64,000 nt of DNA from Himantopus leucocephalus (Eukaryota; Chordata; Aves; Charadriiformes; Recurvirostridae), in contig RSEF01000031.1 in NCBI GenBank assembly GCA_003993805.1, positions 59,360,488-59,424,487 of the forward strand, read 5' to 3'. Below, piece by piece: positions 26,193 to 38,976 of this stretch; the first letter of the stretch is position 1; each line of letters starts with the position of its first letter. Under the pieces are notes generated by a model. The model was not told the DNA's origin. It worked only from the letters and a program-made list of their open reading frames with translations, and searched no databases. Both the position numbers and the translations under genes were made by a program.

Positions 26193-29100
26193 ATTGATGG
26201 AGAAGGTGTTGAAAGACCTGGAGGACTGAGAATCTTTTTAGAGACCATCCATCCATGCGATGGATGAAGTGATGAAGGAGCACAGATAATTTGTTTTAAA
26301 TCTTGCAATTCTGCCCGGCTTACCGGGCTACACAGAAAGAACAGAGAAAGAATCAATAATCAGTCTAGTGGGTGAAGGTGTCAAGGAGTGAAATCTATAT
26401 TTTCCAGTGCCCTGTAAGATGTTTAATGGCCACAGAAATGGGAACTCAGGGAAAAGTATGAGAGTCAAAGGACAGAGGCAGCTACCGCTGCAGGAGCATC
26501 AGGTGTATGCAGGACTCTCTGATATACCCCTGAAATGGAAGAGTTTGTGCTCAGTCACAAATGCTTACCTTCAAACAGAGGCAGAGACAAACCATCAGCA
26601 AAGAAATGAATGGTGTGTCATCCACAGGTTTACAACTGCCATAGAAAACTCACTGCTGACGGTCCAGGAGTGCCAGAGCTTGTCATTGCTGGAAAAGCAG
26701 AGACGTGAACACTACGAGTGTTACCTCTGACTGAGGGAGGGCAGTGCACCGAGGAGGAAAGCACATTCAAGGAAATTTTTGGTTTCACTTAAGAGTTTTC
26801 ATTTTTACAGCTGATATGCTTGAAACTTCATAAGACTGGTTTTAATGAAGTAGTAAGTGACAAAAGCCTATGAAAATGAGAAGCGAATGTTAATGTCTCT
26901 TGTTGTAGACCACGATGTTTTGGCGATGGAGCCAGAAACATTTCCAGAAGTGCTGTGCTTCATAATTAACTAAGGAACTTTAAAACAATGTGCACTCTTT
27001 AGGACATCTAAGGATATTACAGCCATAATTTTCCAGTGCTAAGGCTTTATTATTTGGTATTTTGTTCCAGCTCAACACACATGATCAATGCAAAGTGTGA
27101 CTGTTACAACAGGAAAATCCCATAAAGTAAAGATTAATGGGCAAATGGAAATATTATTAGTGCAATGTGCTATTAATATACATAAGATGCATGAATAACT
27201 TTTCAATAAATTATTATATTGTAGTGAATGAAGAAATTTCATAAAATTCACTGTGATTCAAGTTCTAGCTTACACAGCATCTACTTCTTTTTTTTCTGAT
27301 AGATGGTATTAAATGTCAAGTGGGATATCTAATGGTGCCTAGAGAAGGAAAAAAAAGAGAATAAAAATGTATAAAAGGAAATTTTGGTGGAAGAACAGGA
27401 GAACCTTCCTTAAAGAAAAGTCTTAGAACAAGAGCCCACTAAAGAGTATGTTATTTCATCAACTGGTAATGATCAAACTGGTAAAACAAACAACTTTCAT
27501 ACGCACTCAGTAGCTTAAGACAACCATAATGCAAATAAGAATTTGTGTTCTTATAGATAGAGAACTTGAGATTTTTTCCTAAAGATATATGTTTCTTTAA
27601 TAGTGGTTTTCTTTAAAGTGGTAGAAATCACATGCGTTTCACCAGTTTCCTTACAAGCCTCAGAAATTAAGTTCACACGTGGTACCTGCAGTTGAGCCAG
27701 GTCTAGTGTTTACTGATTCTTTAGTGATATTTTTAATTAAAGAAGCAAAATATGACAGAAAAGATGGTGAACCCTTCCTCAAGATAGGATAACACTTTCA
27801 GAAGATATTATGCCACATTGACATTGGAATAAAAGAAGTTCACAGAATTGCTCTAAATCCATTAGGATCCATTCATTAGTATAAATGATATCAAAATTTT
27901 GCTCATTATTTTCAGTCTAGTTTTCACTTACATTTACTACACAGCTGTATCCAGATACATCTGACATCCCTTCATTTGTGTAACATCCTCTGGTCAAGGG
28001 CTGTGAACAGAGTATGAATGTAAAGTCTCCTGCATGGGAGGCAGAAACCTCTACACTGGGATCTTCAAATAGATGAACAAACGCTCAGCCGAAGGGAAAG
28101 CATGTGGCTGCTGGCTGGCAGGGTCACCTCTTGAGTGGAGGATCCTCGCTGGTGGTGCAATTATACATGAGTTTAAAACTGACTGCATGAAGGGGAATGG
28201 AAGCACTCACCGACATCCTACATGGTACAACTTTCTTCTTCAGCACAAACAAGGGTCTACAGAGCATCCCACAGACAAAATACCTCTTGTTTTCTTTTGT
28301 GTTACCCTTCCCTGCCACAGCCCCCTGCGGTCACTCCCTCCTGCTCCCCCCCGCCTTTTATTTTTTTTGTTGCTGAGCACAAGATTTAAAAACCCTTTGA
28401 AACATGTTGTTTCCAGATGCAAGCTCCAAGTGCCCCATCAATAGCTTCCTGCCCCACTCCTAGGGCCGAGAAGAGGGAGACACACACTCTTCCCCCCAGG
28501 AGTCCACCCTCCAATGCTCACTGAAACCCTACAGAACCTGCTCTGTTCCTGGCAGAAACTCTTCTGCATCCCCTTGCTTAACATGGTGAATTACCAGCTC
28601 ATTAGGGCCCCTGTTTTTCCACTGATTAGGTGTCCAGGACCAGCATTTCCCGTGGTCTTTCTAACGAGCTGGTATTAGTGCTGTGTCTGCACTCCCCACC
28701 TGCACCAGCATGTAACACGAGAAAGACCTCACAGGTCTGAATGAAACACCGCATTACGATACTAAACAACTGTGTCTTGAGCACCAAAGGATGATGAGGT
28801 AATGTTAATTATTTCCGTGGACTACAACAACTTAAAAGCCCAAATGAGAGCACCTTCTGTCAAATACCTGTTAGGAGTCTTTGAAAGCACGCCAATCTCC
28901 TCACTAAGCCAGCCCAAAACAGATTAATAAAAGGAAACCAAACAATAGTTGCCTCCTGTGAGTTCAAAAGCAGAAAACCTATTTGTTAAAAAAAGCTGTA
29001 TTAACCATCAGCTGTAATTATGCCACACAAAGGCAAAAGCTTTAAAATTTGTTACTTATGTGCAGAAAATGAAAACCATAAAATGTTAGTTCAACATTTT

Positions 29101-30202
29101 ACTCCCACCACTTCTTTTCTTTGGTGATGGTGTTTGTTTAAAAATAAAAGTTAAGTTAGAACAAGGTCGGAAGGTTACTTTAGTGAAGAAGTTTCAGCTT
29201 AGTAGGATTTCAGAACAGCCTTCTGACATCCCCAGGCCAGACACGTCATGTTCAGTCTGTGTGTATAGCTGAGCATCCTCACGCACACTGACTACCCACG
29301 AGGTGTCCTGTGGGGCATCTAGGGATCTTCCCCACATATAAGATTGGCAACACAGTTGGATTGAACCTCAAATACCCATTTACTTACAGAGTTTTCCAGT
29401 CAGAGCAATGGCAGGCAGCGGGGAAGAGGGACGAGAGACCCCATACTCACCACAGTACAGCTGACATGTGACATGTTTCTCTCTCAGTCCCTAAAAGGGC
29501 ACTCTGCCCCTGGATTGGGAATTGCAGATCCCCTTGCCCCTGCTTGACTGCTCGCCAGCTGATGCGTGAGGAGGTTAGCTGCATTCACACCAGAGTCAGG
29601 ACACTGGTGGGCCTCATGGTCCGGGCTGTCATCTGGGTTTCCTCTCCCAAACTGCTGCCTTTTGGCAGCTGGTGCTGGAAGATGGTGGGTTGGGCCTGTC
29701 CCTCACGCTTTGAAGTCCTGCAGCCAGGAAGCCACTCTTTTTGCAGGAGGACTTTATGCCTCTCATCCACCTTCAAACTGCCTGTACAGAAGCTGCTGGA
29801 CAGTGTAGTGGTGCAGTGGCTCCATGGCACTGAAGGCAAAGGCACTAACCATGCACGGTCTTTTGGTCAGATCATCTCTAACTTTTCTAAATGAAAGAGG
29901 CAAAGAGACTTCCTGCCTGTTCCCTACTCTGCTCCGAGTGTGGGATACCCTGCATGTAGGATGCGAAGACATCATGCAGTGGTCAAAATCAAATGCTGGT
30001 AAAAGAAAAAACATCTTTGCATGTAATCCTACAAATGCTAAGGACAATACAGATCTGTCAGTAACTTGTGAGTGTCTGATGCTAATTTCACAATATTACT
30101 TGACATGTTTTGTCTGCTGATACGCCCAGATGCATGAGCTATTTCTTTCAGCTTATTCATCACACTCTGCTAGCAGTTAAAGAGTACTTTAGCAGCATGT
30201 CG
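26193..30202. other. Non-coding stretch, partly AT-rich
   Basis: No gene recognised; frames reach 123 codons at most. The part from about 26780 to 27250 is AT-rich with several ATTA/TAATTA cores and looks like a candidate conserved non-coding element. An inverted repeat lies at 28592-28674. The remainder is unremarkable. Confidence 0.5.
28592..28674. repeat. Inverted repeat, 14-bp arms
   Basis: taccagctcattag (28592-28605) and ctaacgagctggta (28661-28674) are reverse complements at 13 of 14 positions, separated by 55 bases. It could be the remains of a small palindromic element or chance. Confidence 0.7.
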
Positions 30203-30458
30203 TGGCTTCAGACTGGAAGAGGGGAGATTTAGGATTGATATTAGCAAGAAATTTTTCACTATGAGGGTGGTGAGGCACTGGAACAAGTTGCCCAGGGAAG
30301 TTGTGGATGCCTCATCCCTGGAAGTGTCCAAGGCCAGGCTGGATGGGGCTTTGAGCAGCCTGGTCTAGAGGAAAGTGTCCCTGCCCATGGCAGGGGGTTG
30401 GAACTAGATTATCTTTAAGGTCCCTTCCAACCTAAACCATCCTGTGATTCTATGATTT
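30203..30458 (+). mobile_element. CR1 LINE, short 3' end
   Basis: About 255 bases matching the extreme 3' part of CR1: the ORF2 end (tgaggcactggaacaagttg, cccagggaagttgtgg), the UTR (aaggccaggctggatggggc, gtccctgcccatggcagggg) and the tail cctgtgattctatgatttta. It is very similar to the copy at 25718-26192, so probably the same or a sister subfamily. It is severely 5' truncated, the normal outcome of incomplete reverse transcription, and carries no coding capacity. Confidence 0.95.
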
Positions 30459-32340
30459 TATGTTCAATATTATACTGTCCATGGAGAGTGAAAAACCAAT
30501 CGACCGCGGTCCTTATCTGCTGCATAAAATGAAGCAACAATCACAAGCTAGAACAAAACAGCTTCCATCAGGACAGAAGCTAATGGTTTTGCCAGTGATG
30601 AAGCCTATCTGTTCACACCATTTTCTTCAGGGAAACAGGAGGTCACTTGTCTTTCAAAGCCTTCAGTCAAAGCTGAAGTCTTCTGTGGAAGGAAGTTTGA
30701 GCTAGTCAAACAGTGCAGTCAAGACTGGATAAAAATCTCTCTCCTGAGTTTTGCAGCAAGTCCAACCGGCAGGTCCGAAGTGCAGCGTGGATCTCCTGGC
30801 CTGGCTGGGGTGCCTATAGGTCACCTTTAGGTGGGCTTATATCCTCCCTATAATCTGATGCTGGAGCACTTTTGAGTGAAGGGGAAATCTCTAGCATATC
30901 TGCAAGTGCTAGCTTCTGCCCCATCCCTCAGAAAACATTGCACGTGCCCGCTGCAAATTTAAGAAAAAGTATACACAGCTGATGCAGAGTGTTTTTAATA
31001 ATGGCTGATGAGATGAAAATCTAATAGCAAGATGAAACAATGGGTTCTTACAAAGGTACAGACAAGGAACTAAAAAGCATGCAGATTGTAGTTTTCAAAA
31101 TGCATTTTACATGCAGGAATAAGGGCTTGCCATTGCAGTTTCCCACTTCTATGCTTGCTGATCCAGAATGATTTCTATTTGTTCTCTACAAATTTATGTA
31201 TATAGAAAAAATATTAATGTAATTAAAATATGTACTTGAAGAGTTGAATACACATATGTTCCAGCTGCCATGGCCGTCCAGAATTTCTGTTGAACTAATC
31301 CATGTCTAGCCAATGTTGATTTCTGTGGGTGAGCCAAGGACTTTGTGGATGGCATGAAAAAGACTCAAATAAGGTTTGGAAAATTCCAGGTAATGCATAA
31401 TCAGAGCAGTAAGCGGGTACAGTGTGATGGCAGAAGCAGCTCAATCACAGAAAAAATATGGCAAAACCATACCTGTTTTATGAAATGCAGATTTAAATAA
31501 TCTAGGTTATATGGAAAAAGGATAGTTTAGCAGAAGATTAAAGCAGGGCTCAAGTTCAATATTACTAAATAATGCTTACTCTGATTTTACCCTAAGACTA
31601 GCTAGAAATTTCTATAACATGTCTTTCTTCATTTAGCAATGCTAGACTAGGGAGCAGAGCAACCACGACGGCAGCAGTAGAGTCTGTCACACAACATGCG
31701 CCAGAAGGCCAACGTGCTCAGATGTGTTGATCCCAGCTAGATGACACACCCACTTTCCAGTTATTAAAGAATCTGGTTACTAAAGAGAGTCTCATGCAAT
31801 GAGATGCCCAGTTATGCATGTGTGCATGCTTGTGGGCACAGGCAGGAGGATGACAGGTTTGGGAACGCAGCTCAGTTAGATTCAGTGACGCTCCCCTGCA
31901 GATTCTTGCTGTCTTTACATTAATAACTTTTACATGTCTGGGAATATCATCTGGATACTGGATTGTAAACCACAAAGCAGTTCCGGGACAATTCCAAAAG
32001 TAAATTAAAGACAGACAGGTCAACCTACACAACCTCCAGTAAAAATGACCCTGTCCGTGCAGAGGTCTGTTTCATGGCCCTGCTACGGCACTGACTAACA
32101 TTATCTTTTTCAGACAGAGGCTAATAGTGAACACTTTGACAAGCTGGAGCCAAAAGAAGTGACCTTAAAAAGAGGACTCTGTTCAAAAATGGATTTCTTT
32201 TACTTGGTTTCAAGAGAAACAATAGCTATTAGCTGTTAGAGTAAATCACTAGCTGCTAATTTATGAAGGCTTTCAAACCCTTATGATTATCTGTGTGAGT
32301 GATGGGTCCCATTGTGCAAGCTGCAAAGCATCCTAAGCCC
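30459..32340. other. Non-coding stretch, no gene recognised
   Basis: No gene or repeat recognised. Frames are 104 codons or fewer. AT-rich around 31180-31260. Confidence 0.55.
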
Positions 32341-32447
32341 GCTCCAGCAAAGCTATTAAGCATGTGCTTCATATTAAGCATGCGAGGAAACACAGTAAGA
32401 ACAACACGTCTGAGTTAAGCATGTGTTTAAGTGCTTTACTGGACTAG
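32341..32447. mobile_element. Ancient palindromic MITE-like element
   Basis: The left arm (ctccagcaaagc, then ttaagcatgtgctt, 32342-32369) and the right arm (aagcatgtgtttaagtgctt then tactggact, 32417-32445) are imperfect inverted repeats of about 29 bases. The words 'CAGCAAAGC..TTAAGCATGTGCTTAA' and 'TTAAGTGCTTT.CTGGA' match a palindromic non-autonomous repeat that I remember from turtle, crocodile and bird DNA. The centre is diverged and the outer ends may extend to about 32305 and 32460. It has no coding capacity. The family name is uncertain, so none is given. Confidence 0.5.
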
Positions 32448-35074
32448 GGTCAGAGTGCGTAGCAGCTTGCAGGATGGACTTCTATGGGAATCGAAGTATT
32501 TGTGTCTGAAAACAAGACTCCACAACGGAGACCTATCTGAACCTGCAGAATATTCCTAGACATCTTAAGCTACCTTTCTATGTTCCATTTGGTGAAGAAA
32601 TTCTTCTAAATTAGCAGAACTACAACTACGTATCTGCAGATGGAAGCTGATGAATGGCAGTCTCCTATTCACCTAACTTATCTACCTCTGAACTAGAGTA
32701 CCTAATAAAGAAATTCAATCCAACACACAACAGGATCTTCTTTTCCATTGTAGAAAGCCTTGGCATTATCCACTTATCACACCTAGATTTCATCTGGCCT
32801 AGTTGTTGTCTTGCCAGACAGGAATCTAAATCCAGCTTCAGGAAGATGAGAAAAAAAGTATGCAATAAGAAATGTGATAAAAGAATTACACTGTCACAGG
32901 CTGCTTATGATGCAAAGGAAGGGGATTGCAGCTGTTCAGCCCTCCCTTCTCCCTTCCAGCAACCACGCTGACAGATTTGTCCAGTCTGTTGTGGGGTTTT
33001 TTTTGTTTTTTTCCCTCTTTCTTTTTTAATCATTTTAACATGACATCAGCGAACTTCTTACATTCCTACAGATTTTTCATGACCTGTGGCAACTCACTAC
33101 CACTGAGCTTGGTAGAACGTGTGTCCACAAGCACAAGAACCGAATCAAGCTGTCTTCTCCATTAAAACCATAAACCCCTCTGAAGCCAACGATGTTGTGC
33201 ACATGCTAAGTAAGTGGAGAACTGAGCCCGCAATATACATGCCAAAGAATGAGTGACTGAAGGAGGCAAGATAAAACTGCAGCTGGAAAAGAAAAGCAAA
33301 CATATTGTAGGTGGAAAAACAGTGATGAGTGCAAGGTCCTAGCCAGCTGCCCCCTTCTTCCTGACTCAGGAAAGAAAATAGTGTTGAAGTCCTAAGGTCA
33401 CAGACAGAGGAGAAGAGAGGGCAAGAGCCAGACCTGGAGCTGAAGCACTTCCACACTTCAAGGGGTGTTGTGGCAAAAAAATAACTGACAAATGATTGGG
33501 AGGGGAAATGAAGCGCCTTAAAGGGAAATTAATGAATCAAAGCAGGCAAATCTCTCCCTAATGGTATAATAATTCACAAGCTTTAGTCCGTACAACATGG
33601 AGTGCAAACTTTTATTTGTTCTTTGTTCTAGACACCTGCAGCAACATTCCCCTTGTTTAGTAAAATACTTGCTGTGAAGCTCAAATTCAGTTCATCTACA
33701 CATTGCAATGCCTTTTTCATCATGAAGTCTTCTGCGTCTGGACATCTGGCTGCAATCTTATGCTCTATGAATTCAAGGGGTACAATAAGATGGTATTACC
33801 TGATCATTCATATAATTTGTGGGGCAGACCTCTTATGAGCATAAATCAGTATAACTCCTCTGAAGTTATACAGAGCAAGGCTGGTTTCAACAGGTAGAGT
33901 ATCTGTCCACAAGGAATAATGAATCTGTTTTAATGCATATGTTGTATAGCAGAGGAATACACCATATTTATTTTTCAGTAATGGGATAGAAGCCCTCACT
34001 AAACATTGCCTTCTCCTGTTTGTCTCTCCTACTTCATCAGCTGCCACTAATGTGTGTGATGCTTTGAAAACGTTCCTACTATTAGCCTTTGATTTCTCCC
34101 AGGCCCCTGACCCCTCAGTGAAAGAAGGCGTGGAAACTAAGATGAAGCTGCATCTCTTCAGTCCTGTGCAACTTGAGGAGTTAAAGATAAAAGCTGTCAC
34201 ACTGCCACAGAAATGAAGAAATAAGGGGTACTGACTAGACGGTTGATCTTTTTTCTCTGATTCTCCTTCCTGGAAAAAGCAGAGAACCCCTTGCAATTCC
34301 TCCCCTTCAACGTAGAGGAGAAATCAAATGAGGTGGTCAGGGACCAAAAGACATCGTCCAGGCAGACTGGTTGTTATGAATGGGCACCAAGACAGCCAAC
34401 TGAAACAGCAGTCCTGAACTGCTGGTTAGCTTTTGTTGACACTTGAAGCCAAATACACAAGCAGAAATGAAGCAGAAGTTACAAAATGCCTTTGCAGGGA
34501 GGAAAAACAGTGTTGAGAGGAAGACAGGAGGAAACACTGTCCACTGATGTCCTACACATGAAGAACAGAATTACCCAATGGGGAAAATACATTGGTATCA
34601 AGCACCAAAGTTTCAAATACTGCAAAGAATTTTTAAGGTGTTGCAAGACAGTTCCCGATGTGCTGGCTGTGCCCTGCTGACCATCATCTTCCTGGACCAT
34701 GAAACAGGGAGGTATGTTGGATGCCTGTGTCAGCTGTGCAGGAGGTAACCCCTGCCTGTGTGCCTAGGAATAACGCTGCTCACTCTTTCACTCTCTTTAT
34801 TCCCATCTAAACACTGTGAGGTGTGACACAAGTGACTTCCACAGACAGGCAACAGGGCAAGATGATGAGATCTGCCCCTTGGTTGTAGAACTGTCACTAC
34901 AAGAGTTCACTTTCCCATCTCCTGTTCATATGTATACATAATATCATGTATGCATAGATACAAACGAATAATCATTACCATGTTGTTGCTCTAGAGCGTA
35001 TGCTATCTAGGAATCACAGAAAGTTTTAAAATGCAACTGACAAAGCTGTTCTTACTGAGGGTTTCAGTACACAG
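32448..35074. other. Non-coding stretch, two opposed open frames
   Basis: No gene recognised. The longest N-free ATG frame of the window lies here (33808-34296, minus, 162 codons), with no recognisable motif. On the plus strand a frame without an early ATG is open from 33950 to a TGA at 34214-34216, behind a pyrimidine-rich acceptor-like tract. Neither is supported as coding. Confidence 0.5.
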
Positions 35075-35600
35075 ACGATGAGAAGGAAAGGACCTCAAGG
35101 AGTCATGTAGTGTACACAGCTGCTTCAGGGAAAGACCAATGATTCCCATCATTCCTGACAGCCTAAGGAGTTTTTAAATATTTCCAGCGTGTAGAGACAG
35201 TGTAACTCCCAGTCCAGTCAGTCCTTACGTCCACGCTCCATCCTTACCATAAGAATGTCCTTTCTCGTGCTGAACCTGAGTCTTCCTTCCTCCTACTTCC
35301 TCTCAACATCTGCAGTAGAAGGGACTGCAGATAATTATCCTACTCTTTGCAGTGGGCTTTCATACACTAGTCACTAGTGTGACTAGCCTAAATAACTCCC
35401 ATTTCTGTTGCTCCCTCTCATCAGCCACGTTTTCCAGTTTGTTCTCATTGGCCTCCTCCGAACAGTTTCCAAATGATCAACATCCTTTTCCAGACTCTTC
35501 CAACAGTGTGACAAGGACAAGATGAAAATATGCTTTTTTGACCTTGGAGTAGTGTTATCTTTTACCGAAGGCAGTTAGGACTCCTGATTTTCTCCTCTGA
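35075..35600 (-). mobile_element. Old CR1/L3-like LINE remnant
   Basis: Successive blocks read like the minus strand of an old CR1-type 3' end and ORF2 C-terminus in the expected order. They run from an 'aaggacctcaaggagtcat' start, through 'tttttaaatatttccagcg' and 'aataactcccatttctgttg', to 'gttttccagtttgttctc', 'ctccgaacagtttccaa', and 'atatgcttttttgacctt'. The insertion is heavily diverged with no frame left. A short perfect palindrome (acactagt / actagtgt, 35364-35380) lies inside it. Assignment is from remembered consensus wording; boundaries are approximate and could extend to about 35760. Confidence 0.5.
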
Positions 35601-37405
35601 GCTTTACTACTGATGTATTTTATTTTCAAGCAAATTGCTTTTCCATTGGGCATCTACAGCTGACTGTATGTCTTGTTTATCTAGACTTTTAACTTTCCTG
35701 GAGGGGAGCTTTGTGTCTGTACAGTGCCTTTCAGATCTTGGCTTAAGCATCTCAAAAATCATTTATAAAAAGAATTGGACATGATACTGGTTGGCCTTTT
35801 TATTTTTCCAGCTTTCCCAGAAATTAATATCTAGGCCAGAATCTTCAGCACTGTGTCTCTCACATCAATGTAAATCATTCTTATCCATAAATAATGTTAT
35901 TTTCAGGCTCTGGTAGAATCTCTTAAATTTTGTTTTCTCAACTGAGATCTCTATCTCCAAATTAAGACAGAGGAAAATATGCAGGCAGGCAGTCCTAAGC
36001 TGTTCCATTAGCCATTACAGTTTGTAACAGTACAACTATATAGGCTGAATTTTTATGTTTTCCTTTGAGAATTTGAATTGTGTTTGCGCTTGCCTCCTAG
36101 ACTTGAGTGCACAGATAGGCTACTGCACAAATGCATTATCTACAAACCTGATGCTGCTCTGAGGGAGATAAGCAACGGTGTCAGTCTCCCCACAACCTCT
36201 TTTATTCTTCCTTCACCCGACTCCTTCAGGAAGCCCAGTGGCACAATTCTCCCCTCTGCATTGTCAAACCCACTGCTCCTGTCTCCTTTGGAACTCCCCA
36301 AGGCCGTTACAGAACAGCTACTTTCATTTAGACCTGCTCTTCTCTTATCCCTGAGAGCTGATATGGCCAGCACTGCATACAGGCTCTGATGGAGTTCCAG
36401 CCTGACGTGTCACCACTTAGAGTCCAGAATGTGAAGGAGCTGGCTGAAACAATCACAAATACTTTAAAAAAATAGTCTCGACACTGAATCTCTGTTGTGT
36501 ATCTGTCTCACTGTTCAATGTTTTTTCCACAGGGTAAAGCATTTTAAAATTTGTGGGGAGTGTTGAGTCAATGAAGCTGAATTTCTTTTTCATTCTGTCG
36601 AATCCAGTATATGAGATGTAAAGAAACAAATTAAAAATTTTAAGATCTGTGATCAACTACTGGAAACTTCATCTGCTATCCCAAAAAGCAAAGGCCATGT
36701 TTCAAAATGAAATCAAGCTGCATTTCAAGACATTACTTCACTTTTGTCTCGTTGAAGAGACACAAAACAGATAATCTCTTGTGTTTCATGCCATACCTCC
36801 AATTGGGGTGCAGTTTACGTCTGCAGAGAGGACTGGAATGAGATCTATGCATCTGGTAAGACTTGACCAAACTCAGACATTGCAAACTTTTCTTACACTC
36901 TGCAACTGAATTCCACTCTGAAATAGTCAATAATATCAGTAAAGAACAGCTTTTTTAAGAGGGACCCAGTCCTTCCTTCATTTTCTTCCAGAGTAATATT
37001 GTTTGGCATCATATGCAAACACCTAGTGGTCCTAACCCATAGCACAAAACCAGGGGAATATCTAAATATTAAGAGAAAGCAACTATTTGTGCGTAAGACA
37101 TCACTTTTCTTGCAAGGTTTCACATCCTTTCACCACATCTCTTCCTAGTAACATGCATTGAATGTCATACAAGGTGGGTTATCACCTGGAAAAATATACT
37201 AAAGTTTACTCTTTTTCAGCTTCTCTACAGAAACAAATCTGGAATGTGAGGAGGACCTGAATGGATCTAGGTCTGCCACAGCAACAAAGCAGCAACAAGC
37301 TCTCCCTCACATCTGATTAGTCCATACATGGACTTGATCTCCCACCCTCCCACTTTTCCATCTAGAGTCAGGGCTACTTCACCAGGAAAGAATCCTGGAA
37401 AACTC

Positions 37406-37453
37406 TGTCTTGTCTTGTCTTTTTTTTTTTTTTTTTTTTTNTTTTTTTTTTTT
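37406..37453. repeat. (TGTCT)3 followed by poly-T with one N
   Basis: Three TGTCT units run into about 33 T, broken by a single N at 37441. The N probably marks uncertain homopolymer length. Lysine- or phenylalanine-rich frames across it are artefacts. Confidence 0.9.
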
Positions 37454-38407
37454 CTTTTCCCCCCATCTTGTGCAAAGATAGCAAGGGGAAAGTTCTGGAG
37501 AACTAGCAACAGTGTGTGAGTCAATGGTCAGCTTTGCACAAAGCATGTGTAACTCTTTCTCTCTACTATTCACATACAGTAATTCCCCAGCCACAGGGTT
37601 ATATTCTCCCACATCATCATGGGGGGAATGACTGCAACAGATTTCAACAGTCTAGTAGCCAGTGGAGCGACTGACGGTACTGGGGAAAACGTAAGCTGAG
37701 AAGACAGACTAGCCAAGTAATGAAAAAAAAAAGCAAGCTGTGAGATATATTACTGGAATCCAGACAAGAAAAATGTCTGTTCTGGCACTGCTACAACCAA
37801 ACAACAATAACAGGTTATGACCCATGCTGTACTTGGGGAATTAGGCACACAGCCTTTGCATTCAGCCTTCTCACAGGGGTATGAGGTAAGGCCACGCCGT
37901 GTTGGTTCACAACCTTCTGTAACTCATTATGTTATGAAATACAAATTGGCAGACGGAGAGGGAGAAAAGGGGAAAGGAGCGGAAACTTTGGCGAGGGTGT
38001 TCCCATCCGTCCCTCTCATGCCCTGACAAAGCTCTTCAGCCACACACTTGGACATTCCTCATCTATTTTGTTTCTGTAGAAAGTGTACTGTATTGTTTAC
38101 ATGTCATGTTTCATTGAAGCTGGTGAGGGAGGGACTGGAACATCTGGAATTTTGGGCAGCTATTTTGCAACACTTCGTGTTTGAAGAGGGGGAAACACGG
38201 TTTTCAGTTACCTCTGCATCTTCACATCAGACCCTGGCCTTTTTTAAACCCTTTTTCTTTTCTGTTGACCAAAAAGATGTATGCTTTTCTTTTTTCCACT
38301 GTTAAAATGTACATTTATGTACACATATATAGAGAAAACATGCTGAGTTTTTTCGGACCATTTCTGAAAACTTTACCATCATCCATTTTTTGCAAAAGCA
38401 CTGGCAC

Positions 38408-38447
38408 TTTTTTTTTTGTTTGTTTGTTTGTTTGTTTTGTTTTTTTT
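38408..38447. repeat. (TTTG)n with flanking poly-T
   Basis: T9 leads into five TTTG units, then more T. A simple repeat, possibly length-variable. Confidence 0.88.
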
Positions 38448-38976
38448 CCCCACAGCAGGAAAATCCCTTGCTGGATCAGATTTCATTAATCCTAAACCTA
38501 CATTACTAATTCACTGTGCATGGACTTGATGACAGAGGCCTGTTTTTAAAGTGTGCTCCATTTTTTGTATGTAGTCTAAAACATAGCTCTGCACAGACAG
38601 TCAGCACAAGACACAGAGAAGGTTTACATTCAGCTCAAACCCCCCCAAAACAAGTAGTGTTTAAATAGAATACAGGTGTCATCCGAGCCCTCTGCAAAGG
38701 ATTTTTGAACTCACCGGCAAATGTGAATTTAATTTAGGAAGAAATCCAAGGTACTGCAGTATTATACCCTTAAACCATAATATGGACAAGACGACACACA
38801 GGAAAATATATGGTAGCAATTTCACTATGAGGTGAAGATTTTTCAGTATGTCTTCCTAATTAATCACAGTCTGATCTCTGAGCTCCACTCTCATCACACA
38901 CACACACAAGCATATTTTTGAGAGTGTTACTCATTTAGCAAGGATGACTCATTTCTTTTTCTCTCTGTTTTAACTT

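Larger units (their letters stand above)
35601..38976. other. Non-coding stretch with poly-T and TTTG tracts
   Basis: No gene recognised; frames are 103 codons or fewer apart from low-complexity ones. Holds a T-tract with a single N (37420-37453) and a TTTG array (38408-38447). Confidence 0.55.

Noticed and set aside
33808..34296. 162-codon minus-strand open frame as a gene
   Set aside because: The length is near the chance expectation for this amount of sequence, there is no recognisable motif, and no promoter or splice context supports it.
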